DNA from: Bacteroidales bacterium
GTDB taxonomy: Bacteria > Bacteroidota > Bacteroidia > Bacteroidales > B18-G4
Assembly (NCBI GenBank): GCA_023145125.1
Contig: JAGLEK010000231.1
Span: 1-7,250 of the forward strand
Length of the DNA stretch: 7,250 nucleotides
Reading direction: 5' to 3'
Under the pieces are notes generated by a model that was not told the origin of the DNA, searched no databases, and saw only the letters and a list, made by a program, of their open reading frames with translations. The first letter of the stretch is position 1; each line of letters opens with the position of its first letter. The translations under genes and the position numbers were made by a program. Shown piece by piece: positions 1 through 5,625 of the stretch.

Positions 1-1
1 T

Positions 2-1666
2 TACCATCCACTCGTATTTTCTCAGACGGTCGGCCAGGTAGTTATCTTCGATATAGGCAATGGCATGATCTTCCTTTTCAATACTGTAAGGTGCTTCGGA
101 AAGCAGTGAAAGCAGGCCGGTATCTGTAGCCATTTCTGTGGCGATGGATGCGAAGATATACTCGGTAAGCGGATCTTCACCACTGGATAATTCTATGGCA
201 AGAAGTTTTCGCTGTTCGGTTTCCTTTTGTGTATTGTAAACGAACAGTACGGCGGTGCTTAAAATTGCAAACAGGAACAAATACAATACTACTCCAGAGA
301 AACCTACCTTGTCCAGATCAGGGCGGAAAGCAGCTTGAAAATAGAATGCAATTGCATAGATGATCAAGGGTATGAATAGCAGAAGATCGCAGGTGTGGAT
401 GAGCGTGCAGATAAGGAAATATACCAGGCTGGTTAAAAGGAAAAATGCAAAATAGCGTATGAAGGAACGCCCGGCATAATGATATGCAAGGCCGAGGATA
501 CGATATGAGACGAGGAAAAAGCTAAATAGCATTATCGTGAATGCAATCAGTGCAAGAAGTGAATCTGAGGTGAGGAAAAAGATCTCGTTTAGATTAAGGG
601 AATATGACGCATCAATAACCAGGCTCCTGGCTGCCCAAAGGAACAATCGGTAAAAAATAAAAACATGCAGGAAAAGGGAAAAGGTAAGAAAATACTTACG
701 GAATGCAGGCTTTTTCCTGTCAAGCCTGATGTTTTTATAAGTGATAAACAGCGTATAGGCGATAGTTAATATTGTGAGGGCATTAAAGATGAAATCACCC
801 ATGGAAGGCATAAAATCAGACGCTGCAAAAGAACCGGGTTTGAAGAAAGATGTATTGTGGAGGTTTACAGGCAGCTCGAAGATGAACATAAGTATGCGGA
901 GGAGGATCACATCTATAAGGTATGCGATAACCAATAACAACCGGGATTTGACCAGGCTGCCAAACCGCAGGTATAATTGATATATGGCTGCATTAATTGC
1001 AAGAAAGGCAAAAGAATAAAATATCAGTAAAAGCAATGAGGGTATTGCACGCGGGTCGGGGTTGTCGGGGGGGGTGATGGAAAACATAAACCTTTCGCCG
1101 GTGTAAATGTTATGATCTCCCCGGATAAAGGAAATTTCGCTTTGTGGCGGAGCAGAAAACCCTGATTGGAAACGATTTTCGAGATAGATGTTCTGATACG
1201 GGTAATTCCATTTTATCAGAAACAGGCCGGCAAGACGATATTCACCAATTATGGTGTCGTTATAAAAATATATTCCGTTGGCCAGGGAAATAGTTCGATT
1301 ACCGGCTTTTTCAACATGGGCTAGTTGAGAAAGAGGTACAGAATTATCAGACCAGAATATAAGCGAGTCGTTTTTATATGTATAAAAGTGAAATGCGAAA
1401 CGGCTGTTAACATGTTCACGGATGAAGGCATCGGCATGATCCGAACCGGAAAGATAATTTGGCTGAGCGAGGGAATCGAGGTAAACCGAGAGTTTTTTTT
1501 CTGCATCATTAAAATCTGCCTGGAGTGTTTTTAGAATTTTTTCCGGGGAGGAACTATTATTGATGCGAAAATCATATATAAATGATGTTAATATGAAAAT
1601 AAGTGCAAGAGATAAGTAAAAAAGAAATTTGCGGTTAATTTGCCGGTTATTTTCGGATTTGTCCAT
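2..1666 (-). CDS. Large polytopic membrane sensor protein, probable N-terminal part of a sensor histidine kinase (3' end beyond window)
   Basis: An open frame from the ATG at 1666 runs 555 codons without a stop and leaves the window at its left edge, so only the N-terminal part is visible. TM1 is at about residues 15-32. A soluble, probably extracytoplasmic segment (33-205) follows, rich in aromatic and Asn residues. Then comes a cluster of hydrophobic helices near 209-228, 241-262, 291-312, 325-345, 366-390, 404-421, 428-446 and 457-476. Residues 477-495 look like a charged juxtamembrane helix (TQKETEQRKLLAIEL), followed by a further soluble region containing YIEDNYLADRLRKYEWMV. From memory, this layout resembles Bacteroidota sensor histidine kinases of over 1,000 residues, with a 7TM-like bundle, a second sensor domain, and HAMP, HisKA and HATPase domains at the C-terminus. 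The kinase part is not in the window, so the kinase assignment is inference. The start is chosen because it is the first ATG before TM1; no Shine-Dalgarno is visible. Two 8-base homopolymers lie in the frame (1067-1074 and 1493-1500). Confidence 0.7.
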   Translation of the reverse strand, partial: MDKSENNRQINRKFLFYLSLALIFILTSFIYDFRINNSSSPEKILKTLQADFNDAEKKLSVYLDSLAQPNYLSGSDHADAFIREHVNSRFAFHFYTYKNDSLIFWSDNSVPLSQLAHVEKAGNRTISLANGIYFYNDTIIGEYRLAGLFLIKWNYPYQNIYLENRFQSGFSAPPQSEISFIRGDHNIYTGERFMFSITPPDNPDPRAIPSLLLLIFYSFAFLAINAAIYQLYLRFGSLVKSRLLLVIAYLIDVILLRILMFIFELPVNLHNTSFFKPGSFAASDFMPSMGDFIFNALTILTIAYTLFITYKNIRLDRKKPAFRKYFLTFSLFLHVFIFYRLFLWAARSLVIDASYSLNLNEIFFLTSDSLLALIAFTIMLFSFFLVSYRILGLAYHYAGRSFIRYFAFFLLTSLVYFLICTLIHTCDLLLFIPLIIYAIAFYFQAAFRPDLDKVGFSGVVLYLFLFAILSTAVLFVYNTQKETEQRKLLAIELSSGEDPLTEYIFASIATEMATDTGLLSLLSEAPYSIEKEDHAIAYIEDNYLADRLRKYEWMV

Positions 1667-1710
1667 GTAAAAAGCTGTAAATCAATTAAATACCTCTCGA
1701 CCTAAAATTA

Positions 1711-1783
1711 GGCGCTGTGATAGACGATTTACCGGACTGAAGGGGAATGTGCCACACAAGGGCAATCGTTTGTCAGGAGCGCT
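1711..1783. other. Long imperfect inverted repeat / RNA hairpin in intergenic spacer
   Basis: The arms 1711-1729 and 1764-1783 pair over almost their full length. Positions 1718-1729 pair with 1764-1775 (12 pairs, two of them G-U on the plus strand). A small internal loop (1717 against 1776-1777) follows, then 1711-1716 pair with 1778-1783 (six pairs, the outermost G-U). The loop is about 34 nt and contains short G-rich and C-rich runs. Just outside it is a second small palindrome, CCTAAAATTAGG, at 1701-1712. On the minus strand, where the flanking genes are transcribed, the G-U pairs become A-C mismatches, so the fold is better as plus-strand RNA. There is no T-run typical of an intrinsic terminator. 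It could be a small palindromic repeat, a processing or 3'-end signal for the methyltransferase mRNA, or a small RNA. Its function is not known. Confidence 0.5.
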
Positions 1784-1792
1784 GAAAATGGC

Positions 1793-2686
1793 TTATTTTG
1801 ACTTTTTAAAGATATAGATTAAACTTGAATAATTTCTTCCTTTAACCGATGCCTGAATATTTGACGAAAGGCCGGTAAACACTGCCTGAATTATTTTTGA
1901 TCTTCCGGATTTATATTTTTCACTAAGCATAGAAATATAAAATGCATCAAGGAGCATTGGCCTGGAAGCGATCATGTCAAATCCATGCTCTTTCATAATT
2001 GTATTGATGCTATCCGGGGTAAAATGATAAATATGTCGTGGCACATCAAAAGCTGCCCAATAACTGCCGTAGCGTCTTGCATCATATGAATTCATATTTG
2101 GAAGTGCTACAAACAATGTACCATCAGGGCTAAGCTTTTCATGAAATGAGCTGAGGCGTTCAGATATGGGATAAATGTGTTCAAGAACATGCCACAGGCT
2201 GATTGCGCCCAGGCTCCCGTCCGGGATATCAGAAAGGCCTGCTTCATCTGTAATGGCAAGAGATTTGTTTTGTGAGGCCTGTTTGCGGGCTCCTTCATTT
2301 GGCTCAATGCCTGAGCAATCCCACCCGGCACGATCCATGGCATTCAGAAAATCACCGGTACCACAGCCATAATCCAGGAGAGTGTTACCGGAAGTATATT
2401 TTTCAAGAATACGTTTTTTATAAGAAATCGTATACTTCCTGGAAAGATGAAATAAGCGGTTAGTTATACCTGAAGATGTTTTAGAATGTGATACGTAGGC
2501 ATCAGATTCATAATAAGGACTGATTTGATCGATTGGAGGGCGAGGATTGGTAAAACAAAACCCACAGGTTTCACATATTGCCAGTTTAAATTTCTCTCCG
2601 CTGACAAAATGATCCTTACATTCAAAATGTTCACGAAAGCTTTGGGCCCCGCAAACAATACACTTTTTAACAGTTTCTGTTATCAT
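1793..2686 (-). CDS. Class I SAM-dependent methyltransferase with N-terminal Cys4 zinc-ribbon-like module
   Basis: The protein has 297 residues from the ATG at 2686. An N-terminal pair of Cys motifs (C9-x2-C12 and C38-x2-C41) resembles a zinc ribbon. The Rossmann-type methyltransferase domain follows: SAM-binding motif I is LLDYGCGTGDF (103-113), the acidic end of strand 2 is GIEPNE (126-131), the motif IV/post-IV region is LWHVLEHI (164-171), and a later block reads AFDVPRHIYHF (212-222). Methyltransf_23-type enzymes with this Cys module and DVPRH-like block are common beside bacterial surface-glycan and tailoring genes, but the substrate cannot be read from sequence. The frame stays open upstream to 2803. 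That extension would overlap the end of mnmG and translate both parS-like sites as repeated VSRGT, so the shorter start is preferred. A promoter at 2710-2741 fits this start. The gene lies 94 bp downstream of mnmG and probably has its own transcription. Confidence 0.88.
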   Translation of the reverse strand: MITETVKKCIVCGAQSFREHFECKDHFVSGEKFKLAICETCGFCFTNPRPPIDQISPYYESDAYVSHSKTSSGITNRLFHLSRKYTISYKKRILEKYTSGNTLLDYGCGTGDFLNAMDRAGWDCSGIEPNEGARKQASQNKSLAITDEAGLSDIPDGSLGAISLWHVLEHIYPISERLSSFHEKLSPDGTLFVALPNMNSYDARRYGSYWAAFDVPRHIYHFTPDSINTIMKEHGFDMIASRPMLLDAFYISMLSEKYKSGRSKIIQAVFTGLSSNIQASVKGRNYSSLIYIFKKSK

Positions 2687-2702
2687 GGTTCCACGTGAAA
2701 CA
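2687..2702. promoter_or_regulatory. parS-like ParB-binding site 1
   Basis: GGTTCCACGTGAAACA matches the parS consensus TGTTNCACGTGAAACA at every position except the first. The core CACGTG is palindromic, and the flanking GTT/AAC arms are symmetric apart from one C/A pair. It directly abuts the ATG of the methyltransferase (start base 2686). An identical copy lies 72 bp to the right in the same orientation. ParB (Spo0J) binding here is inferred from the motif; the parAB genes are not in the window. Confidence 0.78.
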
Positions 2703-2709
2703 TAAACGG

Positions 2710-2741
2710 CAAAGATAGGGAAATATAAAGGTTGATAGAAA
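2710..2741 (-). promoter_or_regulatory. Bacteroidota-type promoter for the methyltransferase gene
   Basis: On the minus strand, TATCTTTG (2717 down to 2710) is an exact match to the Bacteroidota -7 element TAnnTTTG. TTTC (2741 to 2738), one base off the -33 element TTTG, stands 20 nt upstream. Transcription would start near the A at about 2703, leaving a leader of roughly 17 nt before the ATG at 2686. The promoter lies entirely between the two parS-like sites. The start point is an estimate from element spacing. Confidence 0.6.
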
Positions 2742-2758
2742 GGGATTTTTTTGAGTTT

Positions 2759-2774
2759 GGTTCCACGTGAAACA
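2759..2774. promoter_or_regulatory. parS-like ParB-binding site 2
   Basis: This is a second, identical GGTTCCACGTGAAACA, differing from the TGTTNCACGTGAAACA parS consensus only at position 1. It lies 6 bp beyond the mnmG stop codon and in the same orientation as site 1. Identity between the copies is confined to 17 bp (2686-2702 and 2758-2774), and the surrounding DNA differs. That argues for two selected protein-binding sites and against a recent duplication. Origin-proximal gidA loci commonly carry parS, which agrees with this placement. Confidence 0.78.
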
Positions 2775-2780
2775 ATTCGG

Positions 2781-4658
2781 CTAACCTCCAAGGTATATAG
2801 CAAGGACGGCTATATCGGCAGGGGAAACCCCACTGATCCTGGCTGCCTGTCCGATCGTAATCGGGCGTATTTTACTAAGCTTCTCACGGGCTTCAAACGA
2901 AAGGGATGTTAGTTGCTGATAGTCGAAATCGTCCTTAATTGCAACATTTTCGAGTTTACCAAGCTTATTGGCAAGCTCCCTTTCCTTGTCAATATATCCC
3001 TGATATTTAATGCGAATTTCGGCCTGTTCGATGATCTCAGTGTTCAGGCCTTCCAGGTTTTCGATAAAGGCAGCTAAATGCGGAATACTTGTTACAAGGT
3101 CCCTGAAATGGATTTGTGGACGAAGCAATAAGGTGTCAATTTTTACTTTCTGCCTGAGCGGATCTGTTTCTTTTTCAGCAAGCATGTGATTGACCTCATC
3201 CGGAATGACACTTTCTTTTTTGCAAAACCGCATGAGTTGTTCCAATAACTGCTCTTTACGGTTAACCACCTCCAGCCTTGATTTATCGGCCAGGCCAATG
3301 TCATATCCCATAGGAGTTAAACGCAGGTCGGCATTGTCCTGCCGCAGGAGGATGCGGTATTCTGCCCGGGATGTGAACATGCGGTAGGGTTCATCGACAC
3401 CCTTGGTGATGAGGTCGTCAATAAGCACACCGATATAAGCATCAGAGCGCCGGAGTATGAAATCAGGAAGCTCGCGCAACTTGCGATGTGCATTGATGCC
3501 CGCAATAAGCCCCTGGGCACCTGCTTCCTCATAGCCGGTAGTGCCATTTATCTGTCCTGCAAAATATAAGTGCTCGATAAGCTTGGTCTCCAGCGAATAT
3601 TTTAACTGTACCGGAGGGAAATAATCATACTCAATTGCATAACCGGGACGAAATACCTTGGCATTTTCAAAACCGGGTATTTTATGAAGGGCGGCAATCT
3701 GTACATCTTCCGGTAATGATGAAGAAAAACCATTAAGATAATATTCGATCGTTGTCCAGCCTTCCGGTTCAACAAATAACTGGTGCTGGTCTTTGCCGGC
3801 AAAGCGATCGATCTTATCTTCGATAGAGGGGCAATACCTGGGGCCAATACCTTCAATCCTTCCGGTAAACATGGGGGATCGGGAAAATCCGGTCCGCAGG
3901 ATATCATGTACAGCCTTATTGGTAAATGCCAGATAGCAGCTTCTTTGTTTTCGCAGTGTGCCGGTATCAGTGAAAGAAAACTTTCCGGGTACTGCATCAC
4001 CCGGCTGCTCTTCAAGTTTTGAAAAATCTATGGTGCGGCCATCAATACGGACAGGGGTCCCGGTTTTCATTCGGGAAGCCTCGAAGCCGAGAGCGACAAG
4101 ATCTTCTGTAATTCCTATTGATGCGATCTCGCCCATGCGCCCCCCGGAGATCTTCTTTTCTCCAATATGCATGATGCCATTCAAAAATGTGCCGTTCGTC
4201 AATATCACTGAGCGGCCTTCAATAGTATGGCCAAGGGATGTTTTAACACCATGGGCCCTGCCATCCTTTATCATGATGGAAACTACCATATCCTGAAGAA
4301 AATCCAGAGAGGGAATTTGTTCAAGCTGATTTCTCCATTCCATAGAAAACAACATTCTGTCGCTTTGTGCCCGCGGGCTCCACATTGCAGGGCCCTTGGA
4401 TTTATTAAGCATCCTGAACTGGATCATGGTCTTGTCAGTGACAATGGCAGACAAGCCCCCTAAAGCATCTATTTCCCTGATGATCTGGCCCTTAGCTATG
4501 CCACCCATGGCAGGATTACATGACATTTGAGCCATATTCTCCATGCTCATCGTTACAAGCAAAACAGAAGAACCCAACTGAGCTGCTGCTGCCGCTGCCT
4601 CACAGCCGGCATGGCCAGCTCCCACAACGATGACATCGTATTGACCGAACATATTCAT
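2781..4658 (-). CDS. mnmG: tRNA uridine-5-carboxymethylaminomethyl modification enzyme MnmG (GidA)
   Basis: MnmG is the FAD-dependent partner of the GTPase MnmE. Together they install carboxymethylaminomethyl (or aminomethyl) groups at C5 of wobble U34 in certain tRNAs, in the cytoplasm, using methylene-tetrahydrofolate. The 625-residue protein is full length for the family. Visible motifs are the dinucleotide-binding GAGHAG (13-18), the signature SCNPAMGGIAKG (46-57) with catalytic Cys47, NGTFLNG (155-161), SGGRMGE (171-177), RMKTGTPVRID (196-206), GPRYCPSIEDK (272-282) with the second conserved Cys276, and the FAD-contacting GQINGTTGYEEAGAQGL (368-384). The C-terminal helical domain, which binds MnmE and tRNA, ends in an ITIGQAARISGVSPADIAVL block. 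The start at 4658 precedes the Rossmann strand by six residues; Met3 (4652) is an alternative. ybeY ends 20 bp upstream, suggesting cotranscription. A parS-like site follows the stop codon. No truncation or frameshift is seen. Confidence 0.98.
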   Translation of the reverse strand: MNMFGQYDVIVVGAGHAGCEAAAAAAQLGSSVLLVTMSMENMAQMSCNPAMGGIAKGQIIREIDALGGLSAIVTDKTMIQFRMLNKSKGPAMWSPRAQSDRMLFSMEWRNQLEQIPSLDFLQDMVVSIMIKDGRAHGVKTSLGHTIEGRSVILTNGTFLNGIMHIGEKKISGGRMGEIASIGITEDLVALGFEASRMKTGTPVRIDGRTIDFSKLEEQPGDAVPGKFSFTDTGTLRKQRSCYLAFTNKAVHDILRTGFSRSPMFTGRIEGIGPRYCPSIEDKIDRFAGKDQHQLFVEPEGWTTIEYYLNGFSSSLPEDVQIAALHKIPGFENAKVFRPGYAIEYDYFPPVQLKYSLETKLIEHLYFAGQINGTTGYEEAGAQGLIAGINAHRKLRELPDFILRRSDAYIGVLIDDLITKGVDEPYRMFTSRAEYRILLRQDNADLRLTPMGYDIGLADKSRLEVVNRKEQLLEQLMRFCKKESVIPDEVNHMLAEKETDPLRQKVKIDTLLLRPQIHFRDLVTSIPHLAAFIENLEGLNTEIIEQAEIRIKYQGYIDKERELANKLGKLENVAIKDDFDYQQLTSLSFEAREKLSKIRPITIGQAARISGVSPADIAVLAIYLGG

Positions 4659-4678
4659 ACTTTAAGGGAAAAGTGCTT

Positions 4679-5107
4679 TTAAAGTGGCAGCAAAGATAGA
4701 TAATTATCCTCTTTTTTTGTCATTGCCGCTTTCTCTTCAACGGTTTTATCAGAATAGCCACAAAGGTGCAGGATACCATGAATAATGACCCTATGGTTTT
4801 CTTTATCAGGGGTTTGTCTAAACTTTATGGCGTTATCCATAGTACGGTCGTGGCTGATGAAAACATCACCAGATACCTCTGAATCTTTTTCGCGATAATC
4901 AAATGCGATCACATCAGTGAGGGTATCCCGCTCGAGAAATCGTTGGTTTAGTTCCAGCAGATAAGCATCATTGCAAAAAATAATATTGATGAAACCGGCC
5001 TCGAAGCCCTCAGTTTCAATTACCTGAAGAATCCAATCAAGGATGACGGATTCCTGGTCTATGCGATAATCAATATCTTCGGAGAAGAACTGGATAAGAG
5101 CACTCAT
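4679..5107 (-). CDS. ybeY: Endoribonuclease YbeY, 16S rRNA maturation factor
   Basis: YbeY is a single-domain metal-dependent RNase needed for 16S rRNA 3'-end processing and ribosome quality control. The protein has 142 residues, normal for the family. It shows TDVIAFDY (64-71), SGDVFIS (79-85) and the metal-site motif HGILHLCGYSD (110-120). His110 and His114 are present, but the position of the third ligand (His124 in E. coli, GYDH) is Asp120. From memory the same Asp occurs in other Bacteroidota YbeY proteins, so I read it as a lineage feature and not as loss of function. The gene starts 24 bp after the ATP-binding protein gene and ends 20 bp before mnmG, so it is probably cotranscribed with both. 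The start is the ATG at 5107; no Shine-Dalgarno is apparent. Confidence 0.95.
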   Translation of the reverse strand: MSALIQFFSEDIDYRIDQESVILDWILQVIETEGFEAGFINIIFCNDAYLLELNQRFLERDTLTDVIAFDYREKDSEVSGDVFISHDRTMDNAIKFRQTPDKENHRVIIHGILHLCGYSDKTVEEKAAMTKKEDNYLSLLPL

Positions 5108-5131
5108 TATAGATCAGACTGGGGGAAAAGG

Positions 5132-5614
5132 TTAAACCTTTTGCTTCCTGGTTTGGAAATATTCATTGAAGTGGCTGATCCTTTTTTTCATAGCCTCATG
5201 GCCAATTCCTGAGATACGGAAAAACATTTCTATGCTCCTGCCTTCGTTTGTGATATCAACCTTATCAGAAAGGGCGCGGATTAAAAAAAGTCCCCGTCCT
5301 GTATGGGTGGATGAGTCAATCTCAAGATCAAGCGGGTCCGCCACTACGTCAGGATCAAAACCATTGCCTTCATCCGTAACGATAAAAGACAAGCCTTTGG
5401 GCTTTGATTCGAAGACAACACGAATCTTTCTTGATTCATCATTTTCGTTGCCATGGATCAATGCGTTCCTGAATGCTTCTGTAAGGGCTATGAGGATATT
5501 TCCGAAGTAGGTGTCGTTGATGTTATAATAGTCACAAATCTCTTCTACAAATCTTTCGATGGAGCTGATATTTTCAGGCCTGGAGTCTAGTGTAAGTTTT
5601 TCCTTCCTACCCAT
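5132..5614 (-). CDS. ATP-binding protein of the RsbW/SpoIIAB anti-sigma serine kinase type (HATPase_c_2)
   Basis: This is a 160-residue stand-alone GHKL ATPase domain. The N-box lies in ALTEAFRNALIHGN (43-56), with Glu46 as the likely catalytic base and Asn50 as the Mg-ATP ligand. The G1 box is DEGNGFD (81-87) and the ATP-lid G2 box is GRGLFLIRAL (106-115). In characterised relatives (RsbW, SpoIIAB), such proteins bind a sigma factor or phosphorylate a STAS-domain antagonist. No sigma factor, STAS protein or PP2C phosphatase is in the window, so the partner is unknown and the kinase activity is inferred from family. A basic C-terminal tail (about 143-160) follows the core fold. It lies 11 bp downstream of the DUF4175-like gene and 24 bp upstream of ybeY, in an order I associate with Bacteroidota chromosomes. 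The start at 5614 gives the usual short lead before the first strand. Confidence 0.9.
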   Translation of the reverse strand: MGRKEKLTLDSRPENISSIERFVEEICDYYNINDTYFGNILIALTEAFRNALIHGNENDESRKIRVVFESKPKGLSFIVTDEGNGFDPDVVADPLDLEIDSSTHTGRGLFLIRALSDKVDITNEGRSIEMFFRISGIGHEAMKKRISHFNEYFQTRKQKV

Positions 5615-5625
5615 TGTGGATGCAT

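Noticed and set aside
774..1534. Plus-strand and alternative-frame small ORFs across the left-edge membrane protein
   Set aside because: The minus-strand frame is continuous for 555 codons with coherent membrane helices. The opposing ORFs look like chance open frames.
1711..1783. Intrinsic terminator for the methyltransferase, or a tRNA gene
   Set aside because: There is no U-tract after the stem on the minus strand, the loop is about 34 nt, and no cloverleaf or T-arm consensus is present.
2687..2803. Longer methyltransferase N-terminus starting at 2803 (39 extra residues)
   Set aside because: It would overlap the end of mnmG, read through the promoter, and translate the two parS-like sites as duplicate VSRGT peptides. 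The family-typical Cys module begins right after the ATG at 2686.
3602..4463. Open frames of 76-137 codons overlapping mnmG on both strands
   Set aside because: They lie inside the well-conserved mnmG coding frame, encode no recognisable domains, and are shadows of its codon use.
4833..4841. TTATCCATA as a possible DnaA box near the origin
   Set aside because: It is a single near-match inside ybeY with no cluster of further boxes or AT-rich unwinding region. parS is better evidence for origin proximity.
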